A stretch of DNA of 64,000 nt from HK-STAS-PATE-42 sp964461505 (GTDB lineage Bacteria; Patescibacteriota; Saccharimonadia; Saccharimonadales; HK-STAS-PATE-42), in the NCBI GenBank assembly GCA_964461505.1, contig CAYWUW010000003.1:38154-102153 (forward strand), in the 5' to 3' direction. Both the position numbers and the translations under genes were made by a program. The notes beneath the pieces are model-generated. The model saw nothing but the letters and a program-made list of their open reading frames with translations, was not told the origin of the DNA and did no database searches. Below are positions 16,681-26,057 of this stretch, piece by piece (position 1 is the first letter of the stretch; the number at the start of each line of letters is the position of its first letter).

Positions 16681-17250
16681 TTAAGCAGCTAAACTTAAGC
16701 TGGCCTGCTCTTCAAGGGGCTTGACAAGGGGCTTGATTCCGGCAAGTTGGCCTAGCCTAGTTGAGGCGAGATGAGTTCTAATTGCAACTTGAGTTTCTGG
16801 GTTCATGCTTGCGATGGGGTTGCCTCCTGGTGTTGCAGCACGGCTTAGGGCCTGATTCATCGCCTGTAGAACTGGTGTCGTATACACTTCCCTCGCCCCC
16901 TGTATGCCTGGCCTAGCTCTCTCTGTGTCCCCGGCTAAAACTTCAGTTATATCCGTACGTGTTTTTTCAAGATCATTAACATCAGCATAGCTAAATGCAC
17001 ATTTTCCGACACAATACATCACACAAAAACTACTCCATTTAGCGGATGTTCCTTGGCACTCTTCAACTTGCCGAGTTAAGCTTGATTTACTAACCATACC
17101 GAGAGGTTCCCGGCCAAGAGTTAGATCACGAGCAATAGCATCCGAAATTTCCCACCAACCAGTTTGACAGAGGCGAACTGCCATTAGACCCTCATGCTCA
17201 TCCGGCTCTTTTGGAGCAATAAAAGGTTCTACGTCGAATAAAGTTTCCAC
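16681..17250 (-). CDS. Hypothetical protein
   Basis: 189 aa, not recognised. Contains a Cys pair, CVMYCVGKC near residues 73-81, and otherwise looks helical and soluble. The start codon is GTG with GAGGG about 9 nt upstream; the spacer between them is a TTAAGCTTA copy. The 3' end faces typA with only 4 bp between stops. Length and style resemble the orphans at 3367 and 38187. Confidence 0.6.
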   Translation of the reverse strand: METLFDVEPFIAPKEPDEHEGLMAVRLCQTGWWEISDAIARDLTLGREPLGMVSKSSLTRQVEECQGTSAKWSSFCVMYCVGKCAFSYADVNDLEKTRTDITEVLAGDTERARPGIQGAREVYTTPVLQAMNQALSRAATPGGNPIASMNPETQVAIRTHLASTRLGQLAGIKPLVKPLEEQASLSLAA

Positions 17251-17352
17251 TAAGCTTAACCCTCTTTTTTTAGTTTGTTAGAACTTTTCTACGCTTAACT
17301 ATAGCACTAGATGTGGCGTGGCATGAAGACTGTTGGGCTCTCGTTGTGGAAC

Positions 17353-18003
17353 TTAAACTGCGGAATCTGCTTTTTGTTGGAGTTCGCCCAGCTTTTGGGC
17401 AGGATCTGGGCTTTTGTGAATTTCGCCCCCAACGTAGAAGATATCGACATTGGCTAAGCTTAAGTTGGAGATGTTTTTAGAGTTGATGCCACCATCCCAG
17501 GCGATTTCTAATTCTGGTTTAATTTCTTTAAGAATCTTTATTTTGGAGATTAAACTTAAGTCGGCAGAACCTCCGTGCTGGCCTAAGTTCCCAGAAAAAA
17601 TTAGAACTTGATCTGCCAATTTGATAAGTTCGGAATAATCGTTTGGGGTGGAATCTTGCAGAAGAGAGATTCCAAGCAGAATGTTGGCATCTTTAATAAG
17701 CTTAATAGATTCGAGAAGGTTGTGGGAATCTGATTCGGCCTGCAGAATAATAAGTTTGGGCCGATTATTTTGAGCAAGAATAAAGTTGAGAGCTTGCAGA
17801 GGCTGGGCAAACATCAGATGCGCGCTGTAAGTTAGAACTGGATCAAAATAAATGTTGTGGTAATCGAGAGATGGCGTGGCTCCGAAGAAATCTGATGAAG
17901 AAAGATCGAGGTGGGCGAATTCAGAAATGCTAGCAACGAGTTCGGTTTGTTGGCGGAGCTGATGCGCATCTGTAGCAGTAATTGTAGGAACAACCAGTTT
18001 CAT
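17353..18003 (-). CDS. rpe: Ribulose-phosphate 3-epimerase family protein
   Basis: 216 aa TIM barrel interconverting ribulose-5-P and xylulose-5-P. Candidate metal and catalytic sites are AHLDLSSSD (His and Asp near residues 30-32), SAHLMF (His near 61), the phosphate-loop precursor GNLGQHGG near 141 and WDGGINSKN (Asp near 172), then YVGGEI. The sequence is divergent from well-studied enzymes, so substrate is inferred from family. Confidence 0.85.
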   Translation of the reverse strand: MKLVVPTITATDAHQLRQQTELVASISEFAHLDLSSSDFFGATPSLDYHNIYFDPVLTYSAHLMFAQPLQALNFILAQNNRPKLIILQAESDSHNLLESIKLIKDANILLGISLLQDSTPNDYSELIKLADQVLIFSGNLGQHGGSADLSLISKIKILKEIKPELEIAWDGGINSKNISNLSLANVDIFYVGGEIHKSPDPAQKLGELQQKADSAV

Positions 18004-18028
18004 AAACTTAAGTTTAGCAGAACGCTCT

Positions 18029-18057
18029 AGAGATCTCTCAACAGGCTCGAGGTGACA
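18029..18057. repeat. AGATCTCTC...GAGGTGACA palindromic repeat
   Basis: Same family as 3113-3144, 7440-7485 and 36014-36043 (GAGATCTCTCGNCNNNCTCG plus AGATGACA). It lies between two minus-strand genes. Confidence 0.7.
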
Positions 18058-18082
18058 AGATGGAAGTTTAGTTTTGTTTAGT

Positions 18083-19111
18083 TTAGTTTTGTAAGGTGCC
18101 GACTTGTTCTAGCTCTGATAAAACGGACTTGCCGTGTGGAGATTCTTTGATGACTTCGGTAAGATCTTGCCCGCATTTGGCCTGACCGCGCGAAGGAGTG
18201 TGATAGCCGTTCTTCCATTCTGAATTATGCGTGGCATCATAAACTGTTCCATCTACAGCAACCCAGCAATCTTGACCGTTTAAACCGTTGGCTGCGGCAA
18301 GTTCTGCCTTAGTGATAGTGCGGGAACTTTGAGCGCTTGGAGGATTAACAGAATTATTTGAACTTGAATTTAGTGAGTTGTAATTTTTAGTAATTCCTAA
18401 GCTTAAGAAGATGAGCATCCAAACAACTAGACCGATGATAAAAAGTTCGACGTATTTTTTAACAAGACCTTTTTTGACATATTTATCATAGTAAAAATAG
18501 AGTAAGCTTAAGCCGTAAGATAGCCAGAGGTAGCGGAACACGGTGCTGCCTCTTGTAACAAAGCCCAGCTTAAAGCCGTGAGTGATGATGAACAGCATTG
18601 CGAGATCGTTTAGACCGAGTACGGTTGACCAAATTTTGGGCCGAGATTTAAGTTCTTTTTTAAATTCAAAGGCTAGAAAAGCTAACAGAGAAAGTGTGCC
18701 GAGAGAAATAAAGAAGACGGCGCTGGTTCCAAAAAAAGTTTTAAAGCTTGCTGGAGGCCACCCGAATCCATTGTTGTTTAAGTTGAGAATAATAAAGAGC
18801 GGGTGGGCTAAAATGGCGAGCAGAACAAAAATTTGGCTAAGCTTAAAGCTAGTTTTAAGTTGCAGCTCGGGTTCGTAATTGCTTTTAAGGAATGCTGCAA
18901 AATAGTGCACCCACATGTATCCAAAGGCTAGAACTGCAAGAAGGCTTGGAATTGAAAAGCCGCCTAAATTTCCTGCAAAAAAGTGATTCCAAGAAAAAAA
19001 GCTTAGCGAAGTTACGGCAAAGTAGGCAGCATAAACAAGATTTTTAGATTGATTAAATTCTACTTTTTTGGCGGAGTTTTTTTTGCGCACAGTTAATTTT
19101 GGAGTGGCCAT
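18083..19111 (-). CDS. Membrane protein with C-terminal cytochrome b5-like domain
   Basis: 342 aa. About six membrane segments (roughly residues 24-240), then a linker rich in Asn/Ser. Residues about 263-340 match the cytochrome b5-like heme/steroid-binding fold: TITKAELAAANGLNGQDCWV, AVDGTVYDATHN, W, then GQDLTEVIKESPHG. Two Cys (QDCW and AKCG) could pair. The joined membrane part suggests a ferric-reductase-like or redox role, but it lacks an obvious heme-binding His pattern, so function is open. It starts 4 bp after the next upstream gene's stop. Confidence 0.75.
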   Translation of the reverse strand: MATPKLTVRKKNSAKKVEFNQSKNLVYAAYFAVTSLSFFSWNHFFAGNLGGFSIPSLLAVLAFGYMWVHYFAAFLKSNYEPELQLKTSFKLSQIFVLLAILAHPLFIILNLNNNGFGWPPASFKTFFGTSAVFFISLGTLSLLAFLAFEFKKELKSRPKIWSTVLGLNDLAMLFIITHGFKLGFVTRGSTVFRYLWLSYGLSLLYFYYDKYVKKGLVKKYVELFIIGLVVWMLIFLSLGITKNYNSLNSSSNNSVNPPSAQSSRTITKAELAAANGLNGQDCWVAVDGTVYDATHNSEWKNGYHTPSRGQAKCGQDLTEVIKESPHGKSVLSELEQVGTLQN

Positions 19112-19115
19112 AGTT

Positions 19116-20750
19116 TTATTCTAATTTAAAATTAAGTTTAGTTAAGTTTTGAGTTTTGGAACCATCATTTGAATCGCTAATAATGATACTATAATTTTTA
19201 GAATTTACAAAAGCGCTTAAGCCGAGGCTTGCTCCGCTTGAGATTAAGTTTAAGTAGTTGCCATCGTAATCTAAATAATAGATGGCGCCAGTTTTATCTT
19301 GAACTTGTAGACGGTGATGATCGAGCCAGGCAAAATCTGTAATATCAAGCTGCTCTGTAGGGTTTTGGTTGGTAATTTGCTGTGATTTGGAGGTAGTTTT
19401 TAGATTGTAAGATGTAGCCTCTTCACTATCAAAATCATAAATAAAGAAACTACTGCCCGAGGTTTGCAGAGCTAGATAACGGCCGGGTTGAGAGGTTCCG
19501 GCTGGGCTAATTTTAAACTGAGCAGATTTAAGTTGGTTGAAGGTTTCTAGATAGAAGGCAGATTTGGCAACAAGCTGGCCTGACTCGGTTTTATAATTTT
19601 GGAGCGGATTCTTGAAAATCTGAATTTCTTTGTTAATGCCATTAGAAATTGCCAAGTAGCCGCTGCGGCGATTGATGGTGTAGGAATAATCGAGTTGGGT
19701 TAAATCTTGAGTGTTAAGCTTAGTGATTAAAATTGGAGTTGCGTTGTTTTGCTGCAGATAAAGTTCGGAAGATTCTGGTGAGCTGGGCGAGGTTTTAGTG
19801 TAAAGATAGGTTTGTTCTTCGAAGCTAGAAAAACTGGTGAGGTTGCTGGCAATGGTTTGTTCTAGTGCAAGATTGGTTGGGTTGTATTGGCGAAGCTCGC
19901 CTTGAATAAGTAGATTAAGCTTAGAGGCGGGGTTAAAATGGGCCTCGCTAATTGGGGCAGCAAGAGCTTTGGTGAGATTGCTAGATTGTTCGGGGTTGTT
20001 AATGCGCAAGTTGATGAGTTCTGAGGTTTGATCAAATTGATGTTCTATCAACAACGAATCTGCATCGGGGCTCCATTCTATAAACTTGAACTGGCCGTAA
20101 GTTCCAGAAGAATTCTTGCTGAATAAATCGGCTGGAATGGAAATGGCGGCAAGGGCTTGTTCTGGATCGGAACTTAAGTTTAAGCATTCTAGAATGATTC
20201 CGCTTGCAAGAGGTTGAATGGCGATAAGTTGGTTTTTAGAGGCCGCTTTTGGCGAGTAGATTTTGGCTGGTTGAGCCGAAAGAAAAGGTTCTTGCGGAAT
20301 TTGTTCTGGAATTAAATAAGGGTAATGATACCACTTGACTGTTTCGGCGCGCATATTAAAGGCATGTTGCCAAGTTCTGTAGCCACTGGCCTGCAAACTG
20401 ATTTTATGATCGCCTTCTTTAGCCTCTATTTTGGTTTCGGTTTGTTCGATTTTTTTATCATCAAAAAAAACTGTGGAATTAACTGGCGAAGAATCTATCA
20501 GAATGATTCCTCTGTGTTCGACCTCGCCGCTGGTGTTAAAGGTGTAGCCTTTTGTTCTGAAGTAAACTAAGAAGGTTAAGCTTAGGGTAAGTATTCCAAA
20601 AAGAGCGTAGAAGGCGGTTCTTTTTAAGAACTTGCCCTGCAGTTCGCTAGAGATATTAACTTTGGGTGGCTTTTTAGATTTGGCCTTTTTTTGAGCTTTT
20701 TTAGAGCTAATTGCTGTTTTGAGTGTTTTTTTTACTACGCGCTTTGCCAT
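19116..20750 (-). CDS. PEGA domain protein with beta-propeller-like region
   Basis: 544 aa. A very basic N-terminal tail, one membrane segment (about 46-66) and then a PEGA domain (about 78-145: GIILIDSSPVNSTVFFDDKK, GDHKISLQASGYRTW). The remaining about 390 residues are beta-rich with repeated strands like a WD40/TolB-type propeller (for example FKFIEWSPDADSLLIEH). Probably an anchored envelope protein facing outward. It forms a two-gene unit with the cytochrome b5-like gene. Confidence 0.8.
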   Translation of the reverse strand: MAKRVVKKTLKTAISSKKAQKKAKSKKPPKVNISSELQGKFLKRTAFYALFGILTLSLTFLVYFRTKGYTFNTSGEVEHRGIILIDSSPVNSTVFFDDKKIEQTETKIEAKEGDHKISLQASGYRTWQHAFNMRAETVKWYHYPYLIPEQIPQEPFLSAQPAKIYSPKAASKNQLIAIQPLASGIILECLNLSSDPEQALAAISIPADLFSKNSSGTYGQFKFIEWSPDADSLLIEHQFDQTSELINLRINNPEQSSNLTKALAAPISEAHFNPASKLNLLIQGELRQYNPTNLALEQTIASNLTSFSSFEEQTYLYTKTSPSSPESSELYLQQNNATPILITKLNTQDLTQLDYSYTINRRSGYLAISNGINKEIQIFKNPLQNYKTESGQLVAKSAFYLETFNQLKSAQFKISPAGTSQPGRYLALQTSGSSFFIYDFDSEEATSYNLKTTSKSQQITNQNPTEQLDITDFAWLDHHRLQVQDKTGAIYYLDYDGNYLNLISSGASLGLSAFVNSKNYSIIISDSNDGSKTQNLTKLNFKLE

Positions 20751-20877
20751 CTTTTAAACTTATCTTAACAAAAGTTGGCAGAAAATGATTCAACTAGCTT
20801 TAGTGTTTATGCTAAACTTAATTTTAGATAGCGCTTTAGCTTTTTTAGATTAAGCTTAACTTTAGAGTAGATTTAGA

Positions 20878-22359
20878 ATGAAACCAGTTGTTTTAACAGA
20901 TGAGCGTAAAAGAAGAAGAGCAAAAAACAACTTAGATAATTTTGATGCGGAGTTAATTCGGGCGGAACTTTCGGCTCTGGAAGGCGGAGTTCAGAAAGTA
21001 GATAGAGTTCAGAAAGTAGAGAAAAAAGAAGGTTTAGATGAAGGTTTAGATGGGGGCGGCGAGGAGCATGAAGTTTTGGATTCTGCTGAGCAGAGTTCTA
21101 ATGGTGCCGCTCAAAGGGAATCTCGGGCGCAAATTAACACTATAGATTTTAATTTGGGTAATTCTAAGCTTTTGCATAAGGCGGTGAGAATGGTTGCTCA
21201 AAATCCTAAGCTTAAGGTTGAAGATAAGCCACGCTACAAGAGTGCGCCAGAAGTTAATTTAGGGGCTAATAAACTTAATAGACTTAATCCAGATGCTAAA
21301 AACAATGCTGGAATTAAGCTTAGTGCTAAAAAATATGGTGATAGGTATGGTGATCGGCAGGATGATGCTCGGAATGAGGGATCTAATCTTAAAAGTGGGA
21401 ATGGGCCAAGAGGGGCGAGTTCTGGTTTAAAGAGCCCGCTAGAAAAGAAGGCTGTAAAACAGGTTTTAGCGCAGAATGATGGCTCTGGAGTTAGTTTGGG
21501 AGCTGTGGAGTCGCAAGCTAAGCTTAATGCCGCTGGGGCCCGATCTTTTAGCGCCCAAGCTATACGACCCAGGAGTATGGATGCTTTTGCCAGAACTAGC
21601 CAGGTTAAGCCAGAGCTGGCAAGAGAGGAAGTTCGGCCAGAGCGAAGTTCTGTAGAGCTAGCCACAAGCGGGATGTATCGGGCGAATCAGTTTAATGAAT
21701 TTTTGCAAAATACGCAGCGTACAAACTTGCAAAATCAGATTGAAAAACAGCAGTTGTTTCCTAGTGAAATTAAGCCTGGAAGTGTGGTTTATGATCATGG
21801 GGTTAAATCTAGCGCGCTTAACAGGTATAATCCTATAAAGAATAGTCATAAAATGTTAGGCGGAGTAGATCAGCACAATTTGGGTTCTGGAACTGTACGC
21901 AGGTTCTTTAGTATGCGTTCGGTTAAGTTTTTGATGCCAGTTGCGGTGGTGATGATTGCAGGAGCGTACATTTTTTATCTAAATATGCCTAAATTAAGCT
22001 TAAAGTTGGCAGAAGGTAAATCTGGAATTTCGATTAGCGCGCCAAGTTATGTTCCGGATCATTTTAGTTTGAATAATAAGGTAGAGACCGAAACTGGAAG
22101 AGTGACGATGAACTTTGTGAACGGTGATGATAGTTATTCTGTTAGCCAGAGTGTGAGTGATTGGGATTCGGCGGCTCTTTTGGAAGATAAGGTTTTGAAA
22201 GAAACTAAGGAATACAGCGCTTACACCGATAGAGGTTTGACTATTTATGTTTATGGCAATAAGGCCGTTTGGATGAACCAAGGCAAGGTTAACGAGATTA
22301 GTTTGAATGGAACTAGCTTGGATGTTGAAGAGATGATCCGTATTGCGGGAAGTATGTAA
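20878..22359 (+). CDS. Single-pass membrane protein with extracytoplasmic domain
   Basis: 493 aa. Residues 1-340 are charged, low-complexity and probably disordered cytoplasmic sequence. A membrane segment follows at about 352-371 (FLMPVAVVMIAGAYIFYL). The outer domain (about 372-493) has SAPSYVPDHFSL, TMNFVNGDDSYSVSQSVSDW and GLTIYVYGNKAVWMNQGK, which looks like the DUF4367/anti-sigma-type sensor fold. The stop is the TAA of a TAAGCTTA copy. Function is unknown; an envelope sensor is possible. Confidence 0.75.
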   Translation: MKPVVLTDERKRRRAKNNLDNFDAELIRAELSALEGGVQKVDRVQKVEKKEGLDEGLDGGGEEHEVLDSAEQSSNGAAQRESRAQINTIDFNLGNSKLLHKAVRMVAQNPKLKVEDKPRYKSAPEVNLGANKLNRLNPDAKNNAGIKLSAKKYGDRYGDRQDDARNEGSNLKSGNGPRGASSGLKSPLEKKAVKQVLAQNDGSGVSLGAVESQAKLNAAGARSFSAQAIRPRSMDAFARTSQVKPELAREEVRPERSSVELATSGMYRANQFNEFLQNTQRTNLQNQIEKQQLFPSEIKPGSVVYDHGVKSSALNRYNPIKNSHKMLGGVDQHNLGSGTVRRFFSMRSVKFLMPVAVVMIAGAYIFYLNMPKLSLKLAEGKSGISISAPSYVPDHFSLNNKVETETGRVTMNFVNGDDSYSVSQSVSDWDSAALLEDKVLKETKEYSAYTDRGLTIYVYGNKAVWMNQGKVNEISLNGTSLDVEEMIRIAGSM

Positions 22360-22425
22360 GCTTAAGCTTAGTAAGGTAGATCTTGGGATTCTAGAGGCAG
22401 AGAGTTTGAGAGTTTGGTTCTAGCC

Positions 22426-22515
22426 CTAGATTTTATTCTTTTTTTTGAGGAGTTTGAGCTTTTTTTTGAGGGCTCTTTTTCTGGCGGCGCCATGCCATCT
22501 TTTATGTTTTGCCAT
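22426..22515 (-). CDS. 29-residue highly basic small protein
   Basis: The frame encodes 29 aa starting MAKHKRWHGAARKRALKK and ending LKKKNKI; about half of the residues are Lys or Arg. A TATAAT box at 22562-22567 predicts a transcript start about 40 nt upstream, and a TAAGCTTA copy ends next to the ATG. Composition fits a tiny ribosome- or nucleic-acid-binding protein, but I cannot assign it to a known ribosomal family. Chance coding in A-rich sequence is the alternative. Confidence 0.45.
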   Translation of the reverse strand: MAKHKRWHGAARKRALKKKLKLLKKKNKI

Positions 22516-22614
22516 AAGCTTAGTGTATTTTTGTTTAAACTTAACTTTTTACTAGATTTTAATTATAGCATCTTTTTTGCTGGAGGTGAAGCTTGGTGGG
22601 TGTTTTTGTGGTTT

Positions 22615-23313
22615 TTAGATGGCCTTAAAACTTTGAATGACATCTTTAGTTTGATCGATTAAATCTTGCCCATAACAACTTAGATTTGGTTTTCTTACGC
22701 CAGTATCAGGATTTGCAGGTTCTGCGCATTCTTCGCTAACATCTTGCCATACGAATTCTACATAATTAGCATTAAGCTTAGCTAAGCTGATTTTTTTTGC
22801 TCCTTTTAAGTAGACTGTGCCGCTGAGTCCGCTGTAGCCCATCCTTAAGTATGCGTTATTTAAGCTTAGTAGATCTAATTCTGTTGTATTATCGAGCGGC
22901 TGGTTAAAGACTTCATCTGTAACTGGTAAATCGAATTCGCCCTCGCCGCTGTTGAAGCTCCAGTTGATTGGTGAAATCTTTATTAGGAACTTTTCGTTTT
23001 GGCTAAAGCTTATAAATGTTGTTTGTAGCGGCTCGGATTTATCTAGGTTTCTTTCGTGCTTTGCTACGCTAACACTTCCCCATTCTTGTGGGTAATCAAA
23101 CGAGTAGCCAGAGTTAGTGTTTCTATAACGAGAGAAGCCTGCTTTTGGGGAATCTTCTTGCATTTGAGCAGAGTTTTGATCTACGTTTGTTTTTGATGGC
23201 GTTGATTGGCTGTTGCTATCTTTAAGTAATATGACGACGGTTATAGAAAGGGCTATAATCAGCAAGCTAGCTAATCCGGCTAGAATTTTGAGTAGTAAGG
23301 GTTTTTTGAACAT
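22615..23313 (-). CDS. Anchored extracytoplasmic protein, PsbP-like
   Basis: 232 aa. A membrane anchor at about residues 7-29 (LLKILAGLASLLIIALSI), a Ser/Gln-rich linker, and then a domain beginning FSRYRNTNSGYSFDYPQEWG. This opening is typical of PsbP/DUF1795-like folds that include a YSFxYPxxW strand. Four Cys near the C-terminus may pair. Function is unknown. Confidence 0.7.
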   Translation of the reverse strand: MFKKPLLLKILAGLASLLIIALSITVVILLKDSNSQSTPSKTNVDQNSAQMQEDSPKAGFSRYRNTNSGYSFDYPQEWGSVSVAKHERNLDKSEPLQTTFISFSQNEKFLIKISPINWSFNSGEGEFDLPVTDEVFNQPLDNTTELDLLSLNNAYLRMGYSGLSGTVYLKGAKKISLAKLNANYVEFVWQDVSEECAEPANPDTGVRKPNLSCYGQDLIDQTKDVIQSFKAI

Positions 23314-23579
23314 GCGTTTTAATAGTTATTACTTTTAAGCTTAGTTTAGCATAAGCCTTGTGCAATTAGGAGTGGCAGCTGACTATAAGAATAAGATCTA
23401 GAGGATGGTAGATTAACTAAGTTGAATATCCTTGTACAGGACGAAACCGATTCTGGTAGCTGAGGTGGCGTCGAGATGAAGCTTGTTAAGGCTGAACTGA
23501 TTGGGATGGCTGGGATAGTTGCTGAGGTGAGGGTTAAGTTGCCTGTTGGTACTTAAGTTATGGGGATTGAACCATTAGG

Positions 23580-23999
23580 TTAGCCCAGTGTGTTTAAGGA
23601 GCTACTGTCACCTTCTTCCTGTGTAGGTTTTAGAGACACAGCGTTTCCGTTACCTACTGTGCCAGGTTCATCTTCTAGCGCCGCCGGATGGTCTATTGAT
23701 CGATTGTCTAAATGTAGCCAGTTAGTATAAGCTTCCTCAAATCTCTTACCATGCTCCAAGCGATTATCTAAGAACTGTACAATTCGTACTCTATTATACC
23801 TCTGAACTACCATGGCTCCCAAGTTCACTGCGAACCACACCTTTGTAAGAGTCGGATTATCAAAGCTACCCGCTTGAACCTCAGAGGCTAGCTTGGGAAG
23901 CTCTGCCGCTACACCTATAGCATGTAACCCCTCGTTGAATACGCTCTGTTTGGTTGCGTACTCCGCCGCTCGCTCCATACGCCCTTTGCGAGCATCCAT
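23580..23999 (-). CDS. Hypothetical protein
   Basis: 139 aa, not recognised. Mostly helical with a weakly hydrophobic stretch near residues 52-66 (VWFAVNLGAMVVQRY) and an acidic/Ser-rich tail. It starts 11 bp after the upstream gene's stop, so the two are probably co-transcribed. Confidence 0.6.
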   Translation of the reverse strand: MDARKGRMERAAEYATKQSVFNEGLHAIGVAAELPKLASEVQAGSFDNPTLTKVWFAVNLGAMVVQRYNRVRIVQFLDNRLEHGKRFEEAYTNWLHLDNRSIDHPAALEDEPGTVGNGNAVSLKPTQEEGDSSSLNTLG

Positions 24000-24010
24000 C
24001 TTATAATTGT

Positions 24011-24241
24011 TTAGCCCATAAAACGGTTTTTTGTTGATGGACCACCAGTGAATAGGCGGCCAATAGTACCCATTATTGCTCTACGCACTATGGGGGTACC
24101 TAACCGTCTGTGCCTACGTTCGCTCCTTGCTGGATTACTAGGGAAGAGATACATCCCCATAGCCTTCTTAGCTAAGTTTACATCGGAGTTGGCTAGAATC
24201 GCATGAGTACTTACCTCTGGTGAACTAGTTCTGTCCTTCAT
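24011..24241 (-). CDS. Hypothetical small basic protein
   Basis: 76 aa, not recognised. The C-terminal half is Arg-rich (RSERRHRRLGTPIVRRAIMG). A strong promoter, TTGACA-18-TATAAT, lies directly upstream with only 11 nt from -10 box to ATG, which supports it as a real first gene. Confidence 0.6.
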   Translation of the reverse strand: MKDRTSSPEVSTHAILANSDVNLAKKAMGMYLFPSNPARSERRHRRLGTPIVRRAIMGTIGRLFTGGPSTKNRFMG

Positions 24242-24252
24242 ATTAAGTATAT

Positions 24253-24282
24253 ATTATACACATATCGATATTTGATTGTCAA
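24253..24282 (-). promoter_or_regulatory. Strong promoter of the 24241 gene
   Basis: On the minus strand, consensus TTGACA (24277-24282), an 18-bp spacer ending TGTG, and consensus TATAAT (24253-24258). The predicted leader is about 5 nt. Confidence 0.85.
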
Positions 24283-24405
24283 TACATAGTAGCACTAAAT
24301 ATGTCACACAATGAAGATTGTACGTCCTACTCTACCCCTTTTAGGGTGGTTCTTGAGAGTGAATAGAATTGTCAAGGGCAAACTGCTACCACTGAAGAAA
24401 AGATA

Positions 24406-24858
24406 TTATGTCACCTTTTTGGCAGACTTCTTTCTTGGCTTCTTTGCAGGCTCGACAATGCTAGGTAAAACCTCTATCGAGCTTACTCTAGGCATTAGTT
24501 GATAACGGCCATTTCTACCAATTGGCCATTCCGCGTGTGGATCCAAAATCATTGCATAGCCGCCTAGTGACATACCGCCATGGAAGATAGACATAGCGGT
24601 GGCTTGTTTCTGAACAGGATTTTGCTCTCTAGTAGTCCAATTACCGGTTCCCTCAAGGATAACGTCAGCAACTGGGGAGAGCTCTCCGTCTGGTGCTGTC
24701 TGCATAAAAAGGCACTTAGGCTTCTCTCCCGGTTCGCATACTAAGAAATCATATCTGTAAGTGTCTGAAGGGTCTGTACCAGCTAAAACTACGACTCTAC
24801 TTCCTACTTGAAGCTCTTTTAAGTCCAGTGATTCTCCTCTTTCTAGTAAACCTTCCAT
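24406..24858 (-). CDS. Hypothetical protein
   Basis: 150 aa, not recognised. Beta-rich (VGSRVVVLAGTDPSDTYRYD, LVCEPGEKPKCLFMQTAPDG) with a Lys-rich tail KKPRKKSAKK. A TATAAT box on the minus strand ends 8 nt before the ATG, so it is probably a leaderless single gene. Confidence 0.6.
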   Translation of the reverse strand: MEGLLERGESLDLKELQVGSRVVVLAGTDPSDTYRYDFLVCEPGEKPKCLFMQTAPDGELSPVADVILEGTGNWTTREQNPVQKQATAMSIFHGGMSLGGYAMILDPHAEWPIGRNGRYQLMPRVSSIEVLPSIVEPAKKPRKKSAKKVT

Positions 24859-25076
24859 ATACGGACATTATATCAGCTTTGTACCCAAGCGCCCCTTAGA
24901 AGGGCTATAAAATAGCCTTAAAAGTGTATCTAAGTTGTGATCACGCTTCCTATAAGGAGTACTGGTTGCCCATAGAGCTAATGTGAGCTTAACAGGCTCC
25001 GCACCACAAGTAGAGTGGGCTTAGACCCCCTACCCACCCAAATTTATGCAGGCTAGTCACGAATATTCTATTCGAA

Positions 25077-25361
25077 TTAGGTAGGGCGTATATCTAGAAT
25101 ATAAAAATTAAAAATCGTGATATTTTTTAAGAAATAACCTTTTGCCAAACCTTGAATCATCCACACAACTGGGTAATATATTAAGAGCGAAATAAAGCCA
25201 TAGGATACGACTAGAAGGATAGCCCCTATGAAGCACAAGATGGTCCCAAAAATTTTAGGCTGCTCCTTCTTAGAGCCGTTGCCACCAGTTCCTAGGCCAT
25301 ACAATATAGAGCCAAGTAGTCCAAGCAAAATAACCAGTGCCCACATAAGATCAACTTTCAT
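25077..25361 (-). CDS. Small membrane protein, hypothetical
   Basis: 94 aa if started at MKVDLMW; a frame open to 25466 would add 35 residues. Three hydrophobic segments (about 5-23, 36-56 and 57-75) with a Gly/Lys-rich loop (GTGGNGSKKEQPK). Not recognised. Confidence 0.5.
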   Translation of the reverse strand: MKVDLMWALVILLGLLGSILYGLGTGGNGSKKEQPKIFGTILCFIGAILLVVSYGFISLLIYYPVVWMIQGLAKGYFLKNITIFNFYILDIRPT

Positions 25362-25677
25362 AAATATTTGAATATGGTGGTAGACACGTAAAAAGCTCGC
25401 CACAAGCTGAGATCGAAACCTCCCATTTAGAGAGGCCGAGGTGCTTAAATACTTGGTAGCTGTCATCGGTAAAAGTTGGAACTTACTTAGAGATGAACTG
25501 ATAGCTATATCTAATATAGTTACATGGGCTAGGGTAGCTAACAGTATTAATTATTAAGCGGGTGGGATTGAGCCCGTACAATTAATCTACTATATAAGAT
25601 TTTTCTCAAAATTTTACAAACATATATATTGACTATAAAGTACTAAAATGCTATAGTTTATGGAAAGACATTAATTT
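25362..25677. other. Intergenic region
   Basis: Apart from the promoter at 25629-25657 and the open but probably non-coding upstream extension of the membrane-protein frame, I see nothing I can identify here. Confidence 0.4.
25629..25657 (+). promoter_or_regulatory. Promoter of PadR-like regulator gene
   Basis: TTGACT (25629-25634), a 17-bp spacer ending TGC, and TATAGT (25652-25657). The predicted leader to ATG 25678 is about 14 nt without a ribosome binding site. Confidence 0.8.
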
Positions 25678-26046
25678 ATGCCTAGAAGATCATTATTTGA
25701 GGACAGAATGCTCGTCAGTACCCTCCATCTACATACTAATCTTGGAGTATGGGGGTTTGGTGACTTAGTTGAGACTTCTCAAGCTATTAGAGATGATGCC
25801 GAAGAATTGCCAGGACACGTAGCAAGCAGAGCATTAAGAAAGTTTAAAAAAGAAAATTGGATTGAAGCAAAGGCTGATCCCGATGCAAGTATGGGGCCAC
25901 GAATGCTTTACACTCTTACAGAAGAAGAAGGTATTAGTGCGACACTGAGAGCGGCAGGTAGAGAACTGGCATTAGGAGAACGCTATCCAATTCCTATAAT
26001 TGCTGAGTATTTTGGATCTTTAGCTAATCAAGATAGAAGAGACTAA
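25678..26046 (+). CDS. PadR-like winged-helix protein
   Basis: 122 aa. The order of elements fits a PadR-type winged helix: STLHLHTNLGVWGFGDLV, then VASRALRKFKKENWIEAKAD, MGPRMLYTLTEEE (wing and strand with the R-x-LYTLT signature). Such proteins are dimeric repressors. It lies in an orphan island and might control its neighbours. The match was made by eye and is moderate. Confidence 0.6.
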   Translation: MPRRSLFEDRMLVSTLHLHTNLGVWGFGDLVETSQAIRDDAEELPGHVASRALRKFKKENWIEAKADPDASMGPRMLYTLTEEEGISATLRAAGRELALGERYPIPIIAEYFGSLANQDRRD

Positions 26047-26057
26047 GCCTTCTAGAT

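Noticed and set aside
21234..21665. 143-codon minus-strand frame within the 20878 gene
   Set aside because: It is the shadow of a low-complexity coding region; no promoter or ribosome binding site on that strand.
22414..22662. Phe-rich plus-strand frame
   Set aside because: It is antisense to the 29-residue basic gene and to the next gene's 3' end.
24999..25075. tRNA-like or RNase P-like sequence near 25.0 kb
   Set aside because: There are GC-rich patches, but no cloverleaf or RNase P/SRP signature could be assembled.
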